This document shows, piece after piece, positions 18,801 to 26,152 of a stretch of DNA of 64,000 nt (position 1 is the first letter of the stretch; each line of letters starts with the position of its first letter). This DNA comes from Dyella subtropica (GTDB taxonomy: Bacteria > Pseudomonadota > Gammaproteobacteria > Xanthomonadales > Rhodanobacteraceae): contig NZ_JAPDPD010000012.1 in NCBI RefSeq assembly GCF_026283965.1, forward strand, positions 1 through 64,000, written 5' to 3'. Both the position numbers and the translations under genes were made by a program. The notes below the pieces were generated by a model, which was not told the origin of the DNA, searched no databases, and saw only the letters and a list, made by a program, of their open reading frames with translations.

Positions 18801-19076
18801 GCGGACCAGAAAGTCACCACGACCAGTCTCGGCGCCAAAGACACCATCCACGCCGCCGTCAGAACTACCGGCAGTGGTACCGCGACCCTCGCGACCAAGT
18901 GGACTTTCCAGGATGGCTAGGCGGTGAAGGAAGACAGCAAATCCTTCGCACCGATCGGCCCGACCACCACAGGGTTCGAGATCAGCAAGCCGGATGGCTG
19001 GCCGGCAGGCAACTACAAGGTCGAGATCTCGTTGAGCGGACAGCCGGCGGGGAGTAAGGACTTCTCGGAGAAGTAA
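18801..19076 (+). pseudogene. broken gene remnant, in-frame stop
   Basis: A plus-strand frame reads through from 18792 (just after a stop at 18789), with no start codon seen, as VTTTSLGAKDTIHAAV...KWTFQDG, hits TAG at 18918-18920, and continues in the same frame as SFAPIGPTTTGFEISKPDG ... NYKVEISLSGQPAGSKDFSEK to a stop at 19076. The alternating hydrophobic pattern looks like the C-terminal beta-sandwich domain of a longer secreted protein. A tiny related stretch (caactacaaggttgaggt) lies at about 17893, suggesting the gene was once larger or duplicated. No promoter or start seen. Confidence 0.55.
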
Positions 19077-19097
19077 CGCCGCACAAGCAGTGTGTAC

Positions 19098-19130
19098 GAC
19101 AAAGGCGCGGCCACGAGTCGCGCCTTTGTC
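19098..19130. terminator. hairpin terminator, bidirectional
   Basis: Perfect stem GACAAAGGCGCG / CGCGCCTTTGTC with a 9-base loop, between the broken plus-strand gene and the 3' end of the minus-strand cupin/HEAT-like gene. It could end transcription from either side. Confidence 0.65.
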
Positions 19131-19137
19131 TTCGGGG

Positions 19138-20037
19138 TCATATTGCTACTGCCTCACCCTGGAGACGGGCAAGCCGGATTCGCGCCTGTACGCTGACATG
19201 CCTGTCGGGATCCGAAACGGCATCAGACCAGACCTGGTGTGCCTCGCTCTCTCTGAGGCGAGCGAGTGCCGCGTAGGCTGCAACTCGTCCACGCGGATTG
19301 GGGTGCGATGCGCGAATGTAGTCGAGTACGTCGATGCACTCCTCGTCACCAATCTCAGCGGCGGCCTGACAAAGAAGCGGCAGGGATGTGCGATTGCCCA
19401 GGCTGGTAATTACGCCCGATGGCAGATCGAGCATGTATTGATTGGTACCCGTGATCTGGTCGGGAAAATTCGTCATCACATTGATGGATATCGAGAAACT
19501 CTCGGGCGGAAGTTGATTGTGTATGTCAACGCTCGCGCGATAAAGCATGGTCCGTCCCCGCGCAAGGGCTTCACGGCCCATGTAACGAAGTTTGATGGCT
19601 TCCCCGATATAACCAACGACGTCGTCGTATTCGTATTCGTAGAAGTCACTCAAGTACCCCGGACCATAGTAGCCAACCGTGAGGAAATCAAAATTGTGGT
19701 CATGAGGCACGTCATAAAAGAAAGGCCTGGCGCCACTTGCCTGAAATATCGAATCATGTGCGGCGGGCCAAAAATTAGCGCGCATGAAGAAATTAATTCC
19801 TTCCCCCAGCGTGAACACCTGTGCCGAATACTGATTAGTCTTCTGCAGGGAGCCCACATCCTTGAGCTCATCGGTAATCAATTTTGTGAGAAACGTTCTG
19901 TTATTTGCAAGCGCTCTTAATGTTGGTGCTCCGCCAAGCAGCGCATCGCGATCGGAAATATCAATGGAAGAAAAATAATCCAAGGTTTCCTCTAGAGAAA
20001 TGACCTTGTTACATACTTCATCTTGGAAGATCGGCAT
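19138..20037 (-). CDS. cupin-like / HEAT-like protein 1 of the peptide island
   Basis: 299 residues. The centre (about 90-175) looks like a cupin or cysteine-dioxygenase-type barrel: VPHDHNFDFLTVGYYG gives an HxH pair, the acidic FYEYEYDD follows, and RGRTMLYRASVDIHNQLPP supplies a later histidine. The C-terminal 90 residues are helical repeats of HEAT type (LLCQAAAEIG..., RGRVAAYAALARLRESEA). It follows its paralogue-like neighbour at 20048 after 10 bases, so it is last in a minus-strand operon with the small peptide gene. A metal-dependent oxygenase or a sensor is possible. Family not recognised. Confidence 0.65.
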   Translation of the reverse strand: MPIFQDEVCNKVISLEETLDYFSSIDISDRDALLGGAPTLRALANNRTFLTKLITDELKDVGSLQKTNQYSAQVFTLGEGINFFMRANFWPAAHDSIFQASGARPFFYDVPHDHNFDFLTVGYYGPGYLSDFYEYEYDDVVGYIGEAIKLRYMGREALARGRTMLYRASVDIHNQLPPESFSISINVMTNFPDQITGTNQYMLDLPSGVITSLGNRTSLPLLCQAAAEIGDEECIDVLDYIRASHPNPRGRVAAYAALARLRESEAHQVWSDAVSDPDRHVSVQARIRLARLQGEAVAI

Positions 20038-20047
20038 GATCGCTTCC

Positions 20048-21037
20048 TTACGCCTCTGTAGGCAATTGAGCCAGAACCTGGTTAGCCACTTCTCTCAGAT
20101 CCGGATTTGGATCATTGCACGCCGCGCTCCGGGCACGTTGGATGCCGGCACTAGCGTCCATCCGCAACAGATGACGCATGGAATTCCAGCGCACATGGTG
20201 ATCTTGGTGGTGTGTGAGCCTTTCAACAACCTCAACACCAGGCTTGTAGTCGAAGTCGGCAAGCACGCGAGTCAGGATTTCCAAGCGCGATGCGGTGGGA
20301 TCGCCACTGATCCAGCCACAAAAACTCTTATTGTGCAGATCGAAACGAGGTAAAAGACTGATTCGAGGGTTGCCCGTTATCTCCATGTAAACCATATTGC
20401 CCTGCAGGCTTGAGAAGGTCAGGTCCGTCCCGGCTGCCAGATACATCGAATCGCCGGCAGTCAAGATCCGCTTCGAGTGGTATTCGAGCCTGTAGTCTTC
20501 GCTCTCGTCGCGAGGGGGTACAGCGGTGTACTTCTCGACCGTAAGTTCGGATGCGCTGAGAATCCCTAGAAACATATCGAACGGATAGGGATCCATCTTG
20601 GGTTCGTTTGGAGTGGATGAGCTGTCCTGATTGAGTGGCCGCCCATTCTCCACGCCGGCCCAGGTTGAACGGCGAATTCCTATGCTTACCCTGAAGTGTT
20701 CGGTCGAAACGAGGGTCCAGCCGAGGATGGTCCCCTCCATGACGAATCGACCCAGTTGGTAATCCGGATTGGCCGCAATTTTATTCAGGGATAATTTCAG
20801 CGCCAGCATCGCGAAATCGGATTGGAAGATCGCCTCGAATAAGGGCAAGTGTTCGGCAAATACAAAATCTTGCGCAGCGGCCAGTTCTTCTTCAATACGC
20901 TTGATGATCGGGTGAGCGCGTAGCTCAACGTCACACTGCAGTAGCTCACTATGGTCCACATTCACTCCTGATCTGCCATGTGCATCCGATGGTTCGGACG
21001 TCGACTTCAGAGATCCGAAGTCGACGTTGGTCATCAT
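20048..21037 (-). CDS. cupin-like / HEAT-like protein 2 of the peptide island
   Basis: 329 residues from ATG 21037 (a second ATG follows at 21034). It is organised like the downstream gene: a helical N-terminal region, a beta-rich centre (ILTAGDSMYLAAGTDLTFSS ... MVYMEITGNP) and C-terminal HEAT-like helices (RLTHHQDHHVRWNSMRHLLRMD, DPNPDLREVANQVLAQL). The centre lacks the HxH pair of protein 1, so it may be a non-catalytic partner. The start lies 7 bases after the stop of peptide gene A, which suggests translational coupling. The longer upstream frame is antisense-type and overlaps that gene. Confidence 0.65.
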   Translation of the reverse strand: MMTNVDFGSLKSTSEPSDAHGRSGVNVDHSELLQCDVELRAHPIIKRIEEELAAAQDFVFAEHLPLFEAIFQSDFAMLALKLSLNKIAANPDYQLGRFVMEGTILGWTLVSTEHFRVSIGIRRSTWAGVENGRPLNQDSSSTPNEPKMDPYPFDMFLGILSASELTVEKYTAVPPRDESEDYRLEYHSKRILTAGDSMYLAAGTDLTFSSLQGNMVYMEITGNPRISLLPRFDLHNKSFCGWISGDPTASRLEILTRVLADFDYKPGVEVVERLTHHQDHHVRWNSMRHLLRMDASAGIQRARSAACNDPNPDLREVANQVLAQLPTEA

Positions 21038-21044
21038 CGATGAC

Positions 21045-21311
21045 TTATGCTGGGCCGCCGCCACCACCCGGGGGGGGCGGGCTCTTGTGAACGGCGATAC
21101 CGACGCCAAGGCCGACGGCAACACCGACGCCAACAGCGACGCCGATTGCTACTGCCAAGGTCGGCGTTTCGAGGTTCGCGATATTGGAGCCTGCCATCGC
21201 CACCGGTCGACGGAGCTGTGGAACAGACACTTCTGTAAATACCATAACGACATCCCTATTGAAGAAGAATGTGCCGCGATAAGACATTTCAAACTCGTGC
21301 TGTGCAGACAT
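21045..21311 (-). CDS. candidate precursor peptide A, Gly/Val-rich with Pro/Gly tail
   Basis: 88 residues from ATG 21311, which has AAGG 8 bases upstream. Three parts are visible: a polar/aromatic N-terminal region (MSYRGTFFFNRDVVMVFTE), a middle stretch SNIANLETPT, and an uncharged Ala/Gly/Val run at about residues 52-74 with glycine at every second to fourth position. It ends with HKSPPPPGGGGGPA. The tail is encoded by a C8 tract (G8 on the plus strand near 21070). The layout resembles leader plus core of a ribosomally made peptide, but a small glycine-zipper membrane protein is the alternative. Confidence 0.6.
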   Translation of the reverse strand: MSAQHEFEMSYRGTFFFNRDVVMVFTEVSVPQLRRPVAMAGSNIANLETPTLAVAIGVAVGVGVAVGLGVGIAVHKSPPPPGGGGGPA

Positions 21312-21580
21312 CGCACCGCCTTCGCAAACATGTTGGCACATGTAACATGTCCACTAGGACGTAATGTTGTATAGCACTGCTTTGAAATGGCTCAATACAT
21401 AGCAAAGCTAGGGTGAATCTGAGGTTTTGTAATGAGTTACATCTGTGCCATATTTTAACCTTGTGCCGCATAGGTAACGCGCATTTGAAGTACTTATTAA
21501 TATCAGTGGTAGATAACCTCAAATGCTTGCGCAAACCCTTACATGGAGGCGACCAATACATGCCATGCCAAGGACACTTG

Positions 21581-21690
21581 ATGGCTCCTCAGGCAGTCCT
21601 CATTACGGGAGCAAGCGATGGCCTTGGAAGGGCGTTGGCTGCCCGATTTGCCAAATCGGGTTGGCAGGTCATCATCCATGGTCGATCGAG
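21581..21690 (+). pseudogene. duplicated 5' fragment of the short-chain dehydrogenase gene
   Basis: Repeats the first ~36 codons of the SDR gene at 22280 (MAPQAVLITGASDGLGRA and on to IIHGR), with the same ribosome binding site context. It then runs at about 21691 into a copy of the start of the minus-strand cupin/HEAT-like gene 2. The frame continues as nonsense. It is a by-product of the tandem duplication, not a functional reductase. Confidence 0.8.
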
Positions 21691-21767
21691 CGATAGTTCG
21701 GACGTCGACTTCAGAGATCCGAAGTCGACGTTGGTCATCATTGATGACTTATGCCGGACCACCACCA

Positions 21768-22019
21768 TTACGGCGGCGGCGGGGGCGGGCCCTTGTGAAC
21801 GGCGATGCCGACGCCAAGGCCGACGGCAACACCGACGCCAACAGCAACGCCAATCGCTACGGCCAAGGTTGGCGTTTCGAGGTTCGCGATATTGGAGCCT
21901 GCCATCGCCACCGGTCGACGGAGCTGTGGAACAGACACTTCAGTAAATACCATAACGACATCCCTATTGAAGAAGAATGTGCCGCGATAAGCCGTTTCAA
22001 AATCGTGCCATGTAGACAC
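21768..22019 (-). CDS. candidate precursor peptide B, duplicate of A with six-proline tail
   Basis: 83 residues from a GTG start at 22019 (an upstream in-frame ATG exists at 22058). Residues from YRGTFFFNRD through to GVGIAVHK are identical to copy A. Differences cluster in the first dozen residues and in the tail, which here is GPPPPPP. The strict conservation of the middle and the Gly/Val run argues for selection or a recent duplication. Its ribosome binding site (GAAGA) is weaker than that of copy A. It is followed by fragments, not by a full cupin/HEAT-like gene. Confidence 0.55.
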   Translation of the reverse strand: MSTWHDFETAYRGTFFFNRDVVMVFTEVSVPQLRRPVAMAGSNIANLETPTLAVAIGVAVGVGVAVGLGVGIAVHKGPPPPPP

Positions 22020-22279
22020 CGCTCTGTCTTCGCAAACATGTTGGCACACGTAACACATCCACTAGGACCCGATGTTGTATAGCACTTCTTGGAAATGGCT
22101 CAATACATAGCAAAGCTAGGGTGCGCCTGATGTTTTGTAAGTAGTTACATCTGCGTTTTGTTTTTACCTAGCGCCGCATAGGTAACGCGCATTCGAAGTA
22201 CCGATTAGTATCAGTGGTTGATAGCCTCAGCAGATCTTTACATGGAAGCGGTCAATACATGCCATGCCAAGGACACTCG

Positions 22280-23149
22280 ATGACTTCTCAAACAGTCCTC
22301 ATTACTGGAGCAACCGACGGCCTTGGAAGGGCGTTGGCTGCTCGATTTGCCAAGTCGGGTTGGCAGGTCATCATCCATGGTCGATTGAGACGTCGTTGTG
22401 ATGATGTCAGGCAAGAAATAGGCGGGGAGTCGGGAAGCCGGCGTATTGAAACTTGCGTCGCGGATTTCGCCCGACTGCGTGACGTGTTTGCGATGATCGA
22501 CCAGGTGAGATCCCTTACCCCGGCGATTGACCTGCTGATCAATAACGCTGGGCTGGGTGTGGAAGAAGAGCGAACGGCGACTGTAGACGGCTACGAAATG
22601 GTCTTGCAGGTAAATTATCTTGCGACGTACGCGCTCAGCTTAGGTTTGCTTCAAGAAGTCAAGCGCGCCTCCGGCCGCATCGTCTGTGTAAGCTCGGCGA
22701 GCCAGGCGCCTGTCGATTTTCGGGATCCACAATATGAGAGCGGCTGGGAAGGCCCACAGGCGTATGGGCGATCGAAGTGGGCGCAAGCTGCGTTTGCCGC
22801 CGGCATGGCAGCAATGGGTGGAATGGATGCTCCACGCATCTACTCCGTGCACCCCGGGTCATTGATGCCTACCAAGCTGGTCCTGGGCAAGTATCCGGTT
22901 GGGGACAGCTTGGAGACTGGCGTTGAGACCGTATGGCGTATTGCCCACCAGCCGGTCTCTTCGGACATGAACGGCTTGTATTTCGATCAGCATGGAATCG
23001 CCACCGCAATTGCCGAAACGTATGACGCATCGATTCAACGCAATCTGCTCGATCTGTCTGCGCAGCTGATTTCGAAGGTGCCAGGTAGTGAGATGATTGG
23101 CCATTGGCGCGACGTCTTGGACAATCGCGCACGAGAAATGACGCGATAG
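22280..23149 (+). CDS. short-chain dehydrogenase/reductase
   Basis: 289 residues, classical SDR Rossmann enzyme. It has the cofactor motif TGATDGLGR (TGxxxGxG) near residue 8, LLINNAGLG (NNAG), the SSAS catalytic-serine region, and YGRSK (YxxxK) as active-site Tyr/Lys. The overall type resembles WW-domain oxidoreductase/retinol-dehydrogenase-like SDRs, with a C-terminal part longer than usual. ATG 22280 has AAGGA 7 bases upstream. It is divergent from the candidate peptide genes and could reduce or oxidise a group on their product, though this is inference from position. Confidence 0.82.
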   Translation: MTSQTVLITGATDGLGRALAARFAKSGWQVIIHGRLRRRCDDVRQEIGGESGSRRIETCVADFARLRDVFAMIDQVRSLTPAIDLLINNAGLGVEEERTATVDGYEMVLQVNYLATYALSLGLLQEVKRASGRIVCVSSASQAPVDFRDPQYESGWEGPQAYGRSKWAQAAFAAGMAAMGGMDAPRIYSVHPGSLMPTKLVLGKYPVGDSLETGVETVWRIAHQPVSSDMNGLYFDQHGIATAIAETYDASIQRNLLDLSAQLISKVPGSEMIGHWRDVLDNRAREMTR

Positions 23150-23198
23150 ATCTGATCGATCAAGTCGTTGATCCCGCCCCTCTTCTACCGCTTTGATT

Positions 23199-23226
23199 CG
23201 CGCGCTTGTGCTCAGGCAAGCGCGCG
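23199..23226. terminator. hairpin between convergent SDR and ABC permease genes
   Basis: Stem CGCGCGCTTG / CAAGCGCGCG with an 8-base loop and no strong T run. It sits between two convergent genes, where a shared terminator is expected. Confidence 0.55.
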
Positions 23227-23241
23227 ACCCGGTTGCCATCC

Positions 23242-24015
23242 CTAAAATTGACCGACGCTTGCGAGCCTGCGAGCACGCCTGCTGGCCAATTCCAGCAGGT
23301 ATGCACCCGCAAGGAAGTACACCACGCCGTTGCCTATCGCTATAGACAATTGCCCGTAACTAGCGTTGTAGCCATTTGCAAGTTGATGCTGAATCAACTG
23401 GGCAGCAGGATTGATGGGGGTGATCGCGCTTAGCCACGGTCCCCAGGGTCCGAAATTCTGGACGGGCGTTACGACGGCGCTTAGCAAGACGAATTGACCG
23501 ATGCTGAGGATGGCGCCCACTTGTTTAGCGAGAAGGGCGTAAGCGGCGATGGCAAGTCCCAGACCAGAGGTCGAAAGAATGACGCCTGCGAACGGCACGA
23601 TCTCAATCCATCGATAATCAAGTCGCGAGCCGGTTATCAAACTGATGATGACCACCAAGATGGCAATCAACATCAAATGCTGGACCAAGCCGCTGAAGAT
23701 CCGCATTGCAGTGAATGCTGCAAAGTTGAACGGCGAAACGAACAGCTGCTCTATGATGCCAAGACGGGCATCCTCCAGTAGCAACGCGCCTGGCCCTGCA
23801 AACAGGCCAGTGGTGACCAGCCAAAGGATGTAGCCCGCAACCACAAGATCAAGACGGCTCCCAAATTGAACTCCCGCGCCAGCGAGATATTTCGATCCGG
23901 CGAACAAACCAATGAAAATAATGGTAAAGATCACCACGCCGGCAATGGATTCCACAGGATAGCGCTTGAAAGTGAGCCACTGACGCTTTGATTCCACCAG
24001 AAACAAACTAAGCAT
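23242..24015 (-). CDS. ABC-2 type transporter permease
   Basis: 257 residues with six hydrophobic segments and the usual ABC-2 layout (MLSLFLVESKRQWLTFKRYP cytoplasmic start, then alternating helices). Its start overlaps the 3' end of the ATPase gene by 8 bases, so the two form one transporter. ABC-2 exporters move polysaccharides, drugs or peptides; export or self-immunity for the island's peptide product is plausible. It is the last gene of the minus-strand run that starts at 29516. Confidence 0.82.
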   Translation of the reverse strand: MLSLFLVESKRQWLTFKRYPVESIAGVVIFTIIFIGLFAGSKYLAGAGVQFGSRLDLVVAGYILWLVTTGLFAGPGALLLEDARLGIIEQLFVSPFNFAAFTAMRIFSGLVQHLMLIAILVVIISLITGSRLDYRWIEIVPFAGVILSTSGLGLAIAAYALLAKQVGAILSIGQFVLLSAVVTPVQNFGPWGPWLSAITPINPAAQLIQHQLANGYNASYGQLSIAIGNGVVYFLAGAYLLELASRRARRLASVGQF

Positions 24016-24925
24016 GTGCGTAGTCCTTTATACGTTCAAGGAAGACTTTGGTCAGGTCATCTTCGATTGAGTTCAACGACGTAATCGGCAGCGGCCGAAC
24101 GATATCGATCACGGCATAAAGCGCCTGATCCGGGAAGTGCAGCCACTGTTCTTCAAAGCGAGTCCCCAATGCCCGAAGCTGATCTACCTGCGATGAGTCG
24201 AGCTGCGCACCTAGCTGCATCGAGTACCCTCCCTTGTTCACCGAAGCGATGAACTCCGCCTTCGACTCCGAAGCCACCAATCTTCCGGCAACAATCAATG
24301 CGATGCGATCGGCCACCATTTTTACAACATCAAACTGGTGCGAGGTCACGACAATGGCGACACCGGACCGGCTTAGCGCTTTTAGCGATTCCACCAATGA
24401 AATGACGTTCTCGACGTCAACGCCGAGCGTAGGCTCGTCCAGCACCAGCAATTCAGGCTCATGAGTCATGGAGATGGCAACGGCCAAGCGCTGCTGCATG
24501 CCACGTGATAGATGGGCGGCGATGGTGGAGCGCTTGTTTTCCAGTTGGAATACGGAAAGCATCTGGCGTGCGCGGACGCGCGCCCGGTTGATGGACAGGC
24601 CGCGTAAAACCCCGAAGTATTCAAGGTTCTCAAAGGCGGTCAGTCGCCAATAGATATTTCGGTTGCCTTCAAAGACAGCACCTATGCGCTTGCGATAGTT
24701 ACGACGCGTAGGATCATCAGCGCCATCAAGCCGGACATGCCCCTTATCCGGATCGATCAGTCCCGCGATAATCTTGACCAGGGTTGTCTTACCAGCACCA
24801 TTGAGGCCAAGCACGCTCACTATCTCGCCGCCTCGCACGGTGAGCGAAACATCTTCGAGCGCAGTGACAGTGCTGCCGCCACTTGCATAAGTCTTACTCA
24901 GCCCCACAATTTCAAGCTCTCGCAT
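24008..24925 (-). CDS. ABC transporter ATP-binding protein (CcmA/DrrA type)
   Basis: 305 residues. Walker A GLNGAGKTT, signature LSRGMQQRLA (LSxGxxxR form), Walker B LLVLDEPTLGVD and the switch histidine in VVTSHQFD are all present. The C-terminal ~90 residues form an extra domain (YSMQLGAQLDSSQVDQ...) as in drug-export ATPases. ATG 24925 follows GAGGGGGGTGACC. It is the only ATPase in a unit with three permeases (23242, 24958, 26153). Confidence 0.88.
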   Translation of the reverse strand: MRELEIVGLSKTYASGGSTVTALEDVSLTVRGGEIVSVLGLNGAGKTTLVKIIAGLIDPDKGHVRLDGADDPTRRNYRKRIGAVFEGNRNIYWRLTAFENLEYFGVLRGLSINRARVRARQMLSVFQLENKRSTIAAHLSRGMQQRLAVAISMTHEPELLVLDEPTLGVDVENVISLVESLKALSRSGVAIVVTSHQFDVVKMVADRIALIVAGRLVASESKAEFIASVNKGGYSMQLGAQLDSSQVDQLRALGTRFEEQWLHFPDQALYAVIDIVRPLPITSLNSIEDDLTKVFLERIKDYAHA

Positions 24926-24957
24926 GGTCACCCCCCTCTTTGGATTGAATTCCAACG

Positions 24958-26142
24958 TTAGGTCTTGCGTAACGCGTCTACGACGCAAATTCTGGACATC
25001 AGAATCGCCGGCCAGGCACCAGCGATCAGCGAGAACAGCAGGACCGTCCCAATGGCCGCAAACGCTGCTTCGGGGCGCACGGACAAGCTAAGCGCCATGG
25101 CGCTCAAGCCGTTGGATGTGAGAGCGCTCTCGCCATGCAGCATGCCGGCCGCGATCAATGCGCCAGCTGCCCCTCCAAGCAAACCGAGAACCAGCGCCTC
25201 CGCCAGAATCTGAGCCGCTACGGCGGTCGGACCGAATCCGATTGCCCGCAGCGTCCCCAACTCCCTCAGTCGGACTTGAATGGCCGACAACATGGTGTTG
25301 GCAGCGGCGAGCATCGCTGCAATCCCCATCAACGAAACGATCGCCAATCCTGGAATCATTACCAGCACTCTGAAACGATCTGTCTGTTGCGCGAGATAGT
25401 CACGCTCGCGAAAGACATTCACATCGAGCCCTGGCAGGTTCATCAGATAGTTCGCGAAGCTTTCAAAATCATCCTTGCTTGCCAACCTGACGTAAATCGC
25501 ACTTATCTTTCCCGCATCCCCCATCGCCGGCGCAAGCTGGTTGGCATCCCCCCATATCTCGGATTCGTACCGACCTCCGCCCTGCTCCTTGAATATCCCG
25601 GTGACTTTGAAGCGTGAGACGCCGAGTTGCAGTGAGCTTCCAACAGCTATTCCGCTCAGCGTTCGCGCGAGCTTTTCACCGACGATGATCTCATCTAGAC
25701 CATGCTGAAATGGGTGCCCTGCGAGCATCGAAGTATCCCTATCAAGGCTCCAGGCCGCCCCATCGAAGCCACGCACCAGCACACTCACTCCCTTTCCGTC
25801 CGAGGCCCTCGGCAACGCGGCGGTGGTGACGAGTTGGGGGGATGTGGCGCCACGCTGGGCTTGCGCCAAGCCTGGCGCTTGCTGGATCAGCGAGCCAGCG
25901 TTTCGCGCGAGACGACTCCCGACCTCGGAGAACGAACTTCTCGCCAGAACAATCGCCACATCATCGGAGCCCGGCGACCGCCAGAAACCAGAGAGTCCAT
26001 TAGCAAGCGCAAGAACGGACACCAGTACACCGCCGGTCACGGCAAATCCGACGATCGCCACGATCGAAGATGATGCTCTGGACGGAAGCGACCGGATCGA
26101 CATGGCGAACAGCGACAGAAATTGACTCAGTGTGGAACTCAC
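24958..26142 (-). CDS. FtsX-like (MacB/DevC-type) ABC permease
   Basis: 394 residues. It has one N-terminal transmembrane helix, a large periplasmic domain (about 50-255), then three C-terminal helices with the FtsX signature VRLRELGTLRAIGFGPTAVAAQILAEAL. The likely start is GTG at 26142, 10 bases after the stop of the second FtsX gene. Such permeases act as mechanotransmitters with a LolD-like ATPase and do not themselves carry substrate through the membrane. The only ATPase nearby is of a different type. Confidence 0.85.
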   Translation of the reverse strand: MSSTLSQFLSLFAMSIRSLPSRASSSIVAIVGFAVTGGVLVSVLALANGLSGFWRSPGSDDVAIVLARSSFSEVGSRLARNAGSLIQQAPGLAQAQRGATSPQLVTTAALPRASDGKGVSVLVRGFDGAAWSLDRDTSMLAGHPFQHGLDEIIVGEKLARTLSGIAVGSSLQLGVSRFKVTGIFKEQGGGRYESEIWGDANQLAPAMGDAGKISAIYVRLASKDDFESFANYLMNLPGLDVNVFRERDYLAQQTDRFRVLVMIPGLAIVSLMGIAAMLAAANTMLSAIQVRLRELGTLRAIGFGPTAVAAQILAEALVLGLLGGAAGALIAAGMLHGESALTSNGLSAMALSLSVRPEAAFAAIGTVLLFSLIAGAWPAILMSRICVVDALRKT

Positions 26143-26152
26143 TTGGGGTCTC

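Larger units (their letters stand above)
20992..22389. repeat. tandem duplication of about 700 bp
   Basis: Unit 1 (about 20992-21690) and unit 2 (about 21696-22389) both begin at gttcggacgtcgacttcag and end at catccatggtcgat. Each unit holds the start of the minus-strand cupin/HEAT-like gene 2, a peptide gene, the divergent promoter region and the first codons of the plus-strand SDR gene. Offsets of 704 at one end and 699 at the other show small indels. Junction at about 21691-21695. Confidence 0.85.

Noticed and set aside
18620..18898. Minus-strand frame ending in the lone attC, considered as the cassette gene of that site
   Set aside because: It is antisense to the broken plus-strand gene, has no start signal and its composition is of shadow type.
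21413..21946. Plus-strand frame starting like an SDR, at first read as a second reductase gene
   Set aside because: Only the first ~36 codons match the SDR; the rest is a junction into the copied start of the minus-strand gene, so it is a duplication fragment.
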